This document shows positions 30,506-42,878 of a stretch of 64,000 nucleotides of DNA, in pieces. A model generated the notes under the pieces. It saw nothing but the letters and a program-made list of their open reading frames with translations, made no database searches and had not been told where the DNA came from. Origin of the DNA: Trichobilharzia regenti (taxonomy: Eukaryota; Platyhelminthes; Trematoda; Strigeidida; Schistosomatidae); the NCBI GenBank assembly GCA_944472135.2, contig OX235264.1:87492319-87556318 (forward strand), given 5' to 3'. Both the position numbers and the translations under genes were made by a program. Within the stretch, counting starts at the first letter, position 1. Every line of letters begins with the position of its first letter.

Positions 30506-33500
30506 CAAACACCTAATACCAATAGTAATACCATAGATTATCATACTAGTATCTCCCATAGCACGCAATATCTAAACGACCAACTACTCACGAGTGACAT
30601 TTCACAACCCATCCCTAACTATCAAATTAAAGAAACCGTCTCTAGTGATCAAAATGTTGTAATTAATGAATCCAATAACGACTGCACATATTCAGTTGAT
30701 AACCATAGAGTATTTTATTATGATATTGCCCATACACTAAAACCACTTCGTCAAAGTCTATCCGTCATCCTCATAAATGCTAGATCAGTTCTTAACAAAC
30801 ATTTAGCATTATGTACGTTAGCCTCTATATGCAATCCGTCGCTGATCATGATCACTGAAGCCTGGTGCTCAAGTGACATTGTGGATGGTAGCTTATCAAT
30901 TGATAAGTACAATCTTTTTCGAGGGGATAGGGAAACAGGTCGTGGGGGTGGAACACTCATATACGTTAAACAACCCATTTGTGCAACGCATTTTAGTCAC
31001 CCTATTCTGTCACAACTTAATGATTCGGTGTGGGTCGAAATAAAAGTTCTCAGAAGTAAACCTATCCTTATAGGGTGCGTATACCGACCGCCATCATCCA
31101 ACCGCGAATACGATAACGTACTCAGCAACATATTTAGTGTTGCATCCAATCTCCCCTTCAGTTATAATATAATTGGAGGTGACTTCAATTTGCCTGATAT
31201 ATCATGGCGTACACTTCGTGGACCCTCGAGGTATGATAATCTTCTTAATTCCATCATTACTGGAGGATGGACGCAACACATAAATGTACCCACTAGGTCC
31301 AATAACATTCTTGATCTTATATTCACGATCAACGTAGCACCATCTACAATTCATGTGGGACATGAATTCCCAGGTAGCGATCATAAAATAGTTGCATGTT
31401 CGTTTAACATTTCCCCAGAAACTATACACAGAAACGAAGTTAGTCGGACACCTATAAGACCATACACGCGGGTTGATTGGGACTTGTATCAGGACTTGAT
31501 TAGATACTCTAATTGGGATTCCTACTTTACCAATGACTCCTTAGAGGAAGTCCTTAAAAACTTCTATGACAATATACAGTCGGTTAATGATGTCATAGCG
31601 CCTGTGAAACTGATTAAATTCAAAATCCCTCAAGGTGATTTTATTCCAATATCATTAAGAAGAAGTTTGCGGAAGCATTCATTAAGTTACTATAGACATG
31701 ACGACTTATCGTCGTTAATCGCTATCAAAACAATCCTCATTAGAATCCATGAGTTAAAAAATCTAAGTCTTAGGAATAAAGAAACGCGGGCAATTCAGTC
31801 GCCACATAACACTGGAGAAATAGCCAAACTCTTCAAAAGTAGGTTAACTAACTCCAAATCAACATATCCAAAAATAATACACCTAGGCGGCATTACTCAC
31901 GAAAGTGCTGAGGATATATGTGAGGTGTTTAGCACGCACTTTGCCAAACTGTACACTCTAGAAAATGACCAGGATATAGATTTCCCTCGTAAAACAGAAA
32001 AGTGTCTAAGCGATGTAGTCTTAAACGCCCAAGAAATCGATAAAGCTATCACAACTCTTAAGCTTACTAATACTCCCGGCCCAGATGGAATGTCTTCCGT
32101 CCTCTTAAAAAATGGTGGAAATGACATGAATCTACTTCTTCTCAAGATATTTTCAACTTCGATAAGGAGTGGAACATATCCAAATAGCTGGAAGAAATCC
32201 TACGTTGTACCCATTCACAAAACCGGACCTACAGCGGACATAGATAATTACCGCCCCATCAACATTACTTCCGTAGTTTCACGTGTGATGGAAAAGATTG
32301 TAAAGAAGCAAATTGTTCAGTATTTGCTCTCGAATGACTTAATATCCCCTTTCCAATACGGTTTCCTAAATAGAAGATCGTGCATTACGTGCCAGTTAGA
32401 TTATTTCGATCACATTACTGAATGTGTAGACAAAGGTCGTTCGGCAGCAACATTATTTCTAGATGTTAGGAAAGCTTTTGATAAAGTCCCACATAACAGA
32501 CTCATACTGAAACTCCTATCTTATGGAATAAGTGGAAGGCTTCTTGAGTGGATAACTTCCTTTCTTACAGGAAGAGAACAGTTAGTTAAAGTCAACCATC
32601 ACTTATCAACATCCAAACCGATAACCAGCGGCGTGATACAAGGTAGTGTTCTTGGCCCTACCCTATTCATTGTATTCATAAATGATATTGTCTCTATGAT
32701 CAAGTATGGCAAGCCATACCTCTTTGCAGATGACCTCAAAGTTGTCTATGATTTTGACTATAATGATATGAATATTGTTAGTAAAATCCAAGAAGACCTA
32801 AATAGTCTATGTAATTGGAGTGAAAAGTGGCAGTTAACGTTCAATCCAGCTAAATCTGGGATAACATACTTCGGACGTTGGAAACCTAGCATGTGTCTAT
32901 ACATGTACGGTGACCTTGTCTCAAACACAAACACAGTCACAGATCTCGGGATAACATACTCAGATCTTACCTTTACTGAACATGCAAATAAGGTGGTATC
33001 TGATTGTAAACGTCTAACCGGCTTTGTGCTACGCAACTTTTACACTCCAGAAGCCAGATTAGCCATATATAAGATATGCATTCGCCCCAAACTTGAATAC
33101 TGTGCCCACTTATACAGTAGCTTTAAATCAGCAGAAAGAAAAAAGTTGAAAGTGTCCAAAGATTCCTTACGAAACGCATATTAGGCTATGGTCAGCAAAT
33201 AGAATACCTTGACAGATGTATTCGACTGGACTTAGAGCCCTTATGGTTAAGGAGAGTGAAGTGCAATTTATTTCTCTTATTCAAAGTTATAAGAAAGCAC
33301 TGTAACAGTAACTCGTCCATAACCTGGGCTAATCCTAAATCGTATGGACTACGCAACCACAACTACCTTCTCAAGGTTAACACCCATAAACTCACCACTA
33401 GAGCTAACTTCTTCACCATTAAATATTGCAAACTTTGGAACCAACTACCCTCTGAGATAAGATCCTGTGAAAGGCCTGACAGTTTCAAAAGGAGCCTAGA

Positions 33501-33563
33501 AAAACATATAAACATGTCCACCCTAGCCCGCCTCAAAGATCTCAACTGCTGGTAGAGTGGAGA
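30506..33563 (+). pseudogene. LINE X ORF2 copy 1 (endonuclease + RT)
   Basis: The frame is open from the codon after the ORF1 stop at 30505 and stays in ORF1's final frame, with no ATG before the endonuclease Asn (ILINARS, near 30770). APE motifs: ITEAWCSS, GGDFNLPDISW, LDLIFTIN, GSDHKIV. RT motifs: NYRPINITSV, LFLDVRKAFDKV, SGVIQGSVLGP, FADDLKVVYDF, FNPAKSGITYFG. An A-run deletion near 33145 (six A's where copies 2 and 3 have seven) shifts the frame; the C-terminus continues to LKDLNCW and TAG at 33555. The protein nicks target DNA and primes reverse transcription. Confidence 0.8.
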
Positions 33564-33579
33564 GAAGTAAAACCTATCA

Positions 33580-36500
33580 GAAGTAAACCTATCCTTATAG
33601 GGTGTGTATACCAACCGCCATCATCCAACCGCGAATACGATAACGTACTCAGCAACATATTTAGTGTTGCATCCAATCTCCCCTTCAGTTATAATATAAT
33701 TGGAGGTGACTTCAATTTGCCTGATATATCATGGCGTACACTTCGTGGACCCTCGAGGTATGATAATCTTCTTAATTCCATCATTACTGGAGGATGGACG
33801 CAACACATAAATGTACCCACTAGGTCCAATAACATTCTTGATCTTATATTCACGATCAACGTAGCACCATCTATAATTCATGTGGGACATGAATTCCCAG
33901 GTAGCGATCATAAAATAGTTGCATGTTCGTTTAACATTTCCCCAGAAACTATACACAGAAACGAAGTTAGTCGGACACCTATAAGACCATACACGCGGGT
34001 TGATTGGGACTTGTATCAGGACTTGATTAGATACTCTAATTGGGATTCCTACTTTACCAATGACTCCTTAGAGGAAGCCCTTAAAAACTTCTATGACAAT
34101 ATACAGTCGGTTAATGATGTCATAGCGCCTGTGAAACTGATTAAATTCAAAATCCCTCAAGGTGATTTTATTCCAATATCATTAAGAAGAAGTATGCGGA
34201 AGCATTCATTAAGTTACTACAGACATGACGACTTATCGTCGTTAGTCGCTATCAAAACAATCCTCATTAGAATCCATGAGTTAAAAAATCTAAGTCTTAG
34301 GAATAAAGAAACGCGGGCAATTCAGTCGCCACATAACACTGGAGAAATAGCCAAACTCTTCAAAAGTAGGTTAACTAACTCCAAATCAACATATACAAAA
34401 AAAATCCACCTTGGCGGCATTACTCATGAAAGTGCTGAGGACATATGTGAGGTGTTTAGCACGCACTTTGCCAAACTGTACACTCTAGAAAATGACCAGG
34501 ATATAGATTTCCCTCGTAAAACAGAAAAGTGTCTGAGCGATGTAGTCTTAAACGCCCAAGAAATCGATAAAGCTATCACAACTCTTAAGCTTACTAATAC
34601 TCCCGGCCCAGATGGAATGTCTTCCGTCCTCTTAAAAAATGGTGGAAATGACATGAATCTACTTCTTCTCAAGATATTTTCAACTTCGATAAGGAGTGGA
34701 ACTTATCCAAATAGCTGGAAGAAATCCTACGTTGTACCCATTCACAAAACCGGACCTACAGCGGACATAGATAATTACCGCCCCGTCAACATTACTTCCG
34801 TAGTTTCACGTGTGATGGGAAAGATTGTAAAGAAGCAAATTGTTCAGTATTTGCTCTCGAATGACTTAATATCCCCTTTCCAATACGGTTTCCTAAATAA
34901 AAGATCGTGCATTACGTGCCAGTTAGATTATTTCGATCACATTACTGAATGTGTAGACAAAGGTCGTTCGGCAGCAACATTATTTCTAGATGTTAGGAAA
35001 GCTTTTGATAAAGTCCCACATAACAGGCTCATACTGAAACTCCTATCTTATGGAATAAGTGGAAGGCTTCTTGAGTGGATAACTTCCTTTCTTACAGGAA
35101 GAGAACAGTTAGTTAAAGTCAACCATCACTTATCAACATCCAAACCGATAACCAGCGGCGTGATACAGGGTAGTGTTCTTGGCCCTACCCTATTCATTGT
35201 ATTCATAAATGATATTGTCTCCATGATCAAGTATGGCAAGTCATACCTCTTTGCAGATGACCTCAAAGTTGTCTATGATTTTGACTATAATGATATGAAT
35301 ATTGTTAGTAAAATCCAAGAAGACCTAAATAGTCTATGTAATTGGAGTGAAAAGTGGCAGTTAATGTTCAATCCAGCTAAATCTGGGATAACATACTTCG
35401 GACGTTGGAAACCTAGCATGTGTCTATACATGTACGGTGACCTTGTCTCAAACACGAACACGGTCACAGATCTCGGGGTAACATACTCAGATCTTACCTT
35501 TACTGAACATGCAAATAAGATGGTATCTGATTGTAAACGTCTAACCGGCTTTGTGCTATGCAACTTTTACACTCCAGAAGCCAGATTAGCCATATATAAG
35601 ATATGCATTCGCCCCAAACTTGAATACTGTGCCCACTTATACAGTAGCTTTAAATCAGCAGAAAGAAAAAAAGTTGAAAGTGTCCAAAGATTCCTCACGA
35701 AACGCATATTAGGCTATGGTCAGCAAATAGAATACCTTGACAGATGTATTCGACTGGACTTAGAGCCCTTATGGTTAAGGAGAGTGAAGTGCAATTTATT
35801 TCTCTTATTCAAAGTTATAAGAAGGCACTGTAACAGTAACTCGCCCATAACCTGGGCTAATCCTTAATCGTATGGACTAATAATATAATAATAATAATAT
35901 ATTTATTTCACATAAATTAAGCATTTACATGATTCACATACCGTTTGTACAGGCATGATCATATTTGACAAGTGCAGGATGAAATTGAACACTTTTATGA
36001 AATTAAGATTTGGAAAATGAATAGAAAACTTTACAAGAATAGAATATAAGGTTTTGGTTTAAGTCTAAATTATAATATTTAATACACTCATATTGAGTCA
36101 GATTCATGCGGGAATTATGAAATTTTGCGTTAATCGAATGTAAGAAGAGAGGTGATGTACATGTGCTGGAGTAAGCCACACTGGATCCAGACCGTTATTT
36201 TTATCATTTTATCAATCAATAAGAGTTCGAAAGTTTATAAAAATCCACATTAGACGGTAAGTACAGCATTATATTGGTATTAGCAGATAGAAGGGACAAA
36301 TTGGTCGCAAAGTTAACTTTGCGATGTTGAACAGAATTCAGAATGGAATTTGTTCCGTTGTTCATCGTAAGTGCTAACAATATTCTGGATACCGCTCAAG
36401 TAATACAAATGTAGAAAGCTGGATTACTGTTCATTAGCAGTGCTTCAGTGCAATACCTCCGAGAAGTGAAGAAAACAGAAGCAGCCAGCAGATAATGATA

Positions 36501-37002
36501 ATTTAAGTAAACAATATGCGATAACCGCAGTGTTTATTCTCCTTTTTAATTACTAGAAAATTTCTAGTCATTGAGTTTTATAGTCTACATACTAACGGTT
36601 AGTTTAAGTTTATAGTAGTAAACAACAACTGAAGTATAGAATAACAATAAAATATAAAGTAAAAATTAGGGCGAAACGAATTATGGTTTTCACTCTTATA
36701 TAGGGTAATGTTGGGAATAGTAACTGAAGAAGTGAAATCCAAATGCCAAAGTACATAAGTTATTTAAAAGAAAAGAGGAAGTATATTAATACTGACTACG
36801 CAACCACAACTACCTTCTCAAGGTTAACACCCATAAACTCACCACTAGAGCTAACTTCTTCACCATTAAATATTGCAAACTTTGGAACCAACTACCCTCT
36901 GAGATAAGATCCTGTGAAAGGCCTGACAGTTTCAAAAGGAGCCTAGAAAAACATATAAACATGTCCACCCTAGCCCGCCTCAAAGATCTCAACTGCTGGT
37001 AG
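33580..37002 (+). pseudogene. LINE X ORF2 copy 2, tandem partial copy, interrupted
   Basis: It restarts inside the endonuclease (AGAAGTAAACCTATCC, equal to 31051) directly behind copy 1. RT is open without the A-run lesion (SAERKKVESVQRFLTKRI) and reads to WANP, then a TAA created by one base change (CCTTAATC for CCTAAATC). A 914-bp minus-oriented LINE fragment sits at 35880-36793. The last codons follow at 36796-37002 (LNCW stop). It lacks the first third of the endonuclease. Confidence 0.8.
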
Positions 37003-37445
37003 AGTGGAGAGACAATGGCTTTTCAATATTTAACTACGGAAAGTACACTAGTCCCTATACCAATATAATAACACTTAGTAATTATGTAGGTTCAATACTT
37101 GAAATTCGATTGTCATTAAAATACTTAAAATGATTAAAATAGCTATGCGGCAAGTGTTCTCTTGCTTTACCATGCTTGTTTCCCTTATAACACTCAGTTA
37201 TTGAGCCTAATATATTCTTTGATAATACGAATTGTGACACTGATTATGCTCTTATTATACATAGATTGATTTACTTTACGACTACCTGTAGTACTAACTA
37301 CCCTTCTGTAGTATTGTTAAACAAATGCTGAAATTTTGTTGGTTCTGTTAATATCTTTTTATAATATATGTAGACAGGTTACTTTGCAATGTCAAATGTT
37401 GACTATATATAAGACTGTCATGATAATTTAGTACACTAAGTCCTG
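34152..37445 (+). repeat. 3.3-kb direct repeat, left copy
   Basis: It begins ATCCCTCAAGGTG and ends TAAGTCCTG, directly followed by LINE L4. It is repeated at 42878-46174, directly after L4. Copy lengths differ by three bases in an (ATA)n run. Confidence 0.85.
35880..36793 (-). mobile_element. 5'-truncated LINE 3' fragment
   Basis: A minus-oriented LINE 3' UTR starting with an (ATA)n run, the complement of an (ATT)n tail. The GACTA target is duplicated at 35875-35879 and 36794-36798. Non-coding. An almost identical copy at the same place in copy 3 shows that it was present before the 3.3-kb duplication. Confidence 0.75.
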
Positions 37446-37530
37446 GCGGTACGTTCGAAATTGGTGACATTTTTGCACGTGTTTGCTCTGAAATTTATTT
37501 ACTGCTTATTGTCATATAATTCTTGAAATT

Positions 37531-39014
37531 ATGGTCCAAATCTCTAAAAAACGTGTTCGTAGAAACACAATTGTTTTAGATAGTGGCTCAAATTCGGTTA
37601 TAACTGCATTACCGCCTGGTAATACAGTATCAACTACTAGCTCTCAAAATGGTTTGAGTGCAGATCTCACTCCTGTGATACAGGTGAAAGATGTTCTGTT
37701 AGAGAACTCTGAGTTCTGTAAACTAAACCTCCTTTTGAAAGATATGCAGAGGCAAGTAAGTGAAATTCAGAAAAAATTAGATCAGTTTGATAGTATGTCA
37801 CTGCCAATCTCAAATACCACGGAGAGCCGTTCTGATATTGGCCAGGTTAAGTGTTTACTGGATGTAACTCAAAATAAGCTTTTGAATTTAGACCCAATAG
37901 CCTGTCTTTTAGAAAGGCATCCTAAAATATCTCCAGACAACCTAAATAAAGCTGAAAATCTGATTGACTGCTTGGCTACGGAGGTGATGAAGCGTATAAC
38001 CTCTTCTCACCAAGCTATAGTTTACAACGTCCCAGATTCTCTGCCCCTGAAAACTGTAAGACACAAAATCCTGATTTGTTGCGGCATGGCTAGTGTTCCA
38101 TGTGAATGCAAACGACTTCGTAAAAAGTCTAACCAGGCTAATTGCCCAATCATTTTTAAATTCAGTAATTCCCTTGATGCTAGTAAGTTTACTAAATGTC
38201 AGGATCACTTAAGACTGAATAGCAGTTATAAGTCTATAACCGTAGCTCAGGATAAAACACCGTGTCAGCGCAGAATAATGCGTAGTAATAACCTGGTCAC
38301 CTCCTCTAGCTTTGATTTACCAAATAAGGATCGTGCACAGCAACAGACACCTAGTGCTGAAACTAGCATTCAGCAAACTACACAACAACCACACCTGCCA
38401 ATGGAACTAGGAACTGATTTAGATACCAGTACCCCTGTAAATAAAGCCTCATCGAAAGATGTTAAAATGACTAGAACTTCTGCAAGTTGTTCTAAGAAAT
38501 TTCCCCCCAAACGTAGTAACCTCACCACGATGAACAAATTTCGCAGGGTTGAGACTAATGATGGGGAAGAATACTTTGTATTCAATAAGCCTGCTGAGAG
38601 TAAGAATGCCAACAAACCATCACTTGTTACGAAAAACTCCTCTCGAAACATAAGTATATCTGGAGGTGTTCCGCATGCTCCACCTTATAGAAAGTCAGGC
38701 TCCAAGACTCCTAAAGTCTTGCAGCCAAAGCACCTTCCTTCACAATTCCCTTTAAGTTATAAAAACAACCCGAAGGTGTATACCGGTATGACGAATAGCA
38801 GTTGGATGGGTAGACCTTTGATGCTATGCCTTTTAACCGTCAACCTAGGCCCAACCTGTACTACCCTTATATCCAGGAACACATGGTAAATTTTCCAGGT
38901 GTCCCGAATCACTGGTACGACCCATGGCACCTAGGACCACCTCATTGCACTCCAACCCGATGTACAGACACCCAGTCCGACCTCCTTTTCATTCATAAAT
39001 TCTTGCGGTGCTGA
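37531..39014 (+). pseudogene. LINE L4 ORF1
   Basis: ATG at 37531 (MVQISKKRVRRN). It has a predicted coiled-coil stretch (LLLKDMQRQVSEIQKKLDQF), then the RRM-like part: IDCLATEVMKRI, AIVYNVPDSLPLKTV, KRLRKKSNQANCPIIFKF, PCQRRIMRS. A basic Ser/Pro-rich C-terminus follows. A frameshift near 38825 moves the C-terminal end into the frame stopping at 39014 (otherwise it stops at 38889). Role: RNA chaperone of the LINE particle, by family. Confidence 0.75.
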
Positions 39015-41911
39015 CGCACAAATAGATTTAGGTTATGGTGACATTTTAAGCCAGTTTGTAGTATCCCGTGACTTATTCACGATATTGCTAATTAATGCAC
39101 GTTCCTTAATCAATAAGATATCTGAACTAAGGACATTATTATTAGTCGCCAAGCCTACTGTAGCTCTGATTACTGAGTCATGGTGCTCATCCTCTGTACT
39201 TGATGTGCATATAGGTATCGATGATTACACTGTACACCGTGCAAACAGAGATTGCAAGCGTGGTGGAGGATGTCTCATATATATACATAGCTCATTTGTA
39301 GTCAGTAAGGTGGAAGATGAAACAATGAATAATGTACCTGACTCACTCTGGGTTGTCTTACATGGAGATAAGTACAAACTTCTCATAGGCTGTGTTTATC
39401 GAGCACCAAGCTCAACAAAAGAAACTGATGCGTTATTAGCTAAATCGTTTGCACACGCATCCTCGTTTAGTGCTAATTACAAAATAATTGCAGGGGACTT
39501 CAATCTTCCAGAAGTCAATTGGCTAACTAGTTCCGGCCCCCAACGCTTCGACGAATTACTTGCCACTATAGACTGTTATGGATGGCAACAACACGTCCAG
39601 ACACCTACTCGTGGTGACAACATGTTGGACCTTGTTTTTTGTCATGACACAATCCCAGTATCCACGTATGTTGGTAATCGATTTTCCAGTAGTGACCATA
39701 GAATGGTACTCTGCTCTCTGCCTTTCTCACCACTAAATACAGGAAACAAACAAGACTCAGGAAGCACAATATGTCGTAGTTACAAATATACAGACTGGGG
39801 ATTAGTCCAAGAACTTATTCGACTCTGTCAATGGGATGACTATTTTACCACTGACTCCCTGGAGGCCTTAGTAACCCTGTTTTACAGGAATGTTACCCTT
39901 TGTCTAGATACAGTTGCTCCAAAGAAAATAGTGAAATTAAGTAGACACCGAACTGAATATATTCCAAGGGCACACCGTAATAAGTTAAGGAAACTGAAGA
40001 AACAGTACTATTCCACTAAGGACATATCACTATTGCTCTCAATCCACGAGTCTCTTGAATCTATCAAGCGCCTACGCTCTCAAAAGGACCTCGACGAAGA
40101 GTTAACGGCACTTGAAAGTACCTCCAAAGTTTATAACTTAACGGCACTTCTTAAAAAACGAATGCAGTCGGCGAGGGAAATCCCATACTTACTTCACGAC
40201 AAAGTAATCTACAATGAACCTGCCACTATCTGTGAACTTTCAGTGATTGGTTTGCAAACTTTAGTTTAGAAACACATATGCCTGGTGAAACCGCTCCCCT
40301 TACTATCTCTTCCCTTGAAAGCATTGTGTTCACTAATCAGTTAATAGTACAAGCAATTAAAAGCCTTAAACCTTCCACTAGTACGGGACCGGATGGCCTC
40401 GCTTCGATAATTTTCAAAAACAGTGGGTGTGATATACCCTGTTACTTCTTAAATTCTTCTCAATATCTATGGACACTGGCACTTACCCTAGTGAGTGGAA
40501 AACTAGCTTCATAATTCCACATTACAAATCTGGTGATAGGGCAAACGTCCGCAATTACAGACCCATAAATATAACCCCAGTTATCTCACGAATCATGGAG
40601 AAAGTTGTAAAAGATCAATTGTCAGACTACCTAATTAGGGAAGATCTTGTTACAAGGTCTCAACACGGATTTCTCAAAAATAGATCCTGCGTTACTTGCC
40701 ACTTCGACTTTTTCAACTGCATCACTAGTAGTCGCGAAGCACGTAAGCTAGTCGTTGTTCTCTACTTCGATATATCTAGGGCATTTGACATGGTATCTCA
40801 CAGTATTCTCTTTGAGAAGCTGTACTCTTGTGGAATTCGCAACCCATTACTGAACTGGTTAAAATCATTTCTAAGCAACAGGGTACAAATAACCAAAGTT
40901 GGATCTGTATTGTCTCATCCTAGGCAGATCTCAAGTGGGGTCGTGCAAGGTAGTGTCCTAGGTCCACTTTTATTCACAGTCTACATTAACAGCATTTGCA
41001 AGTGCTTCACCTTAGGCAAACCATTCCTATATGCTGACGACCTCAAAGTCGTCTACTCCTGCTACACTCATGAATTAAGCGATATGGTTACTAAAATACA
41101 TCTTGAACTAAGTAGTCTCGCAACATGGTGTGCTGAATCCTGTCTAAATTTTAACATTGACAAATGCGGCTGGATTTGTATCGGCAACAGTAACCTTGAT
41201 CTAACTCTTGAAATAAATGGGCGAAAACTAGCTAAGCTCAACTCAGTCGTAGATCTCGGTATTAGATACTCTAGTAACCTAACGTTCGCTGAACAGACTG
41301 ATTATGCCAGACGTAAAACGCGAAGGCTGATAGGATGCATAACACGCAATTTCTTTTGTTGTGAAACTAGGGTTTTATTATACAAAGTATGTGTCCGACC
41401 TATCTTAGAATACTGCCCGTTTATTCTTAGCGGACTAAGACAAAATGACAAGCTTAAATTAGAGGGAGTGCAACGGCAGTTTACCTCAAGAACTCTTGGT
41501 TTAGAAAGTGGTCTGGAATACCATGAGCGATGCGTAAGACTAAGATTAGAACCCCTCTGGAAAAGACGCCTTAAGCTAAACCTTATCTTTTACTATAAGC
41601 TAACTAATCTTCTCTTGCATTCCTCCGAGCCAATAACTAAACCTACCGCTGTCATCAGTTACAATCTTAGAAATCATCACAACCTAGCTGCTATGGAGCA
41701 CTGTCAGACTTACGTGCGGTACAACTTCTTCTTAAATAAGTTTTCAGTCATTTGGAATAGACTACCAGCTAATGTGCGCGATGCAAACACACTTCCAGTG
41801 TTCATCTCCTCAGTCACCAGACTACTCAAAGATGACAATGCACTTTTGCGCCTGACTCTTACACCTTCTTTTTCACCCTACATAGATATTTTAAGTTCTT
41901 TAAACGTGTAG
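39015..41911 (+). pseudogene. LINE L4 ORF2 (endonuclease + RT), frameshifted
   Basis: Endonuclease motifs: LINARSLIN, ITESWCSS, AGDFNLPEVNW, LDLVFCHD, SSDHRMV. RT motifs: NYRPINITPV, YFDISRAFDMV, SGVVQGSVLGP, YADDLKVVYS, FNIDKCGWIC. Frames change near 40240 and 40455, between the endonuclease and RT. No ATG precedes the endonuclease; its frame opens within the end of ORF1. The RT C-terminus ends IDILSSLNV at 41911. It is dead, but every domain can be read. Confidence 0.8.
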
Positions 41912-42877
41912 TTACAACAAACTACAATTATAAATTTTAATATTATTGGAACTAGATGATTAACATTTCTACACAGGACAGTAATATTAGTTTACACATA
42001 ATATAAAAGTTAGCATAACGGGACTAGTTAGTTTGTGTACCAAAATAACCACAGTTACTAAACAGAATATATATGTATATATTTATTAATCACTCCTTAA
42101 GGACTCCCGTTGCTTTCTTTTGCGTTGCTGTTGTTTGTCTTCTTTTTTCTCTCACCATTTCAGCTTCCATTTGACTTTTTGAATGAGAATGAATAATGTG
42201 GATATTTGACCATTTACAATGACAAATGATCTGCAAACATTATTGGTCCCGTATCTTTCAGTTGCCTGGTTAATAACGAATTAACTTTCTCCACGACGCA
42301 ACCTGGATTACATTTGTGGAATATACTCTTATACCAATGGAAAAGTATCTATTTGTAATACAACGTCACGATTGTAGCTTATAACATAACTGATCGTATC
42401 TGTAAAAATAGCTTCCTTATTACCCAATTTGGATATAAATCAAATCAAAAATAAGATTCGGATTTGTACACACCCAAGTTATATTGAGGAATTACTTCAA
42501 GCTTTATTTTTTCCCAAGTATTTTTAATCCATCCAAAACTTACTTGGGTTTTTTTGTTAATGCGAAGACAATATTCCTATATTTCATGACGTGCTCCATT
42601 GAATGACTGGTTATCATATTGTTCCCACAGACCTAAGACAAAAACGCCAGCAACCATGTAACTTAACCATAAACCAAATTTATGAAATTTATATAATGCT
42701 TATCCATGCCTGTATATTTGGTGTGTCCTACACAAGTAGGAAAAAATGTGTATTTTATTAAAACATTATTATTAATTATGATTGCTAATCGTATATGTAA
42801 TTTATCATATTGATGATGCCTGTAAACTGGCGTCTCTCATGTACAAAATGAGAATATACTATTATTATTAAAAAAAC
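41912..42877 (+). other. LINE L4 3' UTR
   Basis: Non-coding, ending ATGCCTGTAAACTGGCGTC, then ATGAGAATATAC and a short (TATTAT)n tail. This is the same layout as the end of LINE X. Confidence 0.6.
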
Positions 42878-42878
42878 A

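Larger units (their letters stand above)
37446..42877 (+). mobile_element. CR1-like LINE L4, apparently full length
   Basis: 5432 bp: 85-bp 5' UTR, ORF1, ORF2, 3' UTR and tail ACTATTATTATTA at about 42859-42871. It is flanked on both sides by the 3.3-kb direct repeat, as though that were its target duplication. Same family as X but clearly diverged. Several frameshifts make it inactive. Confidence 0.8.
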
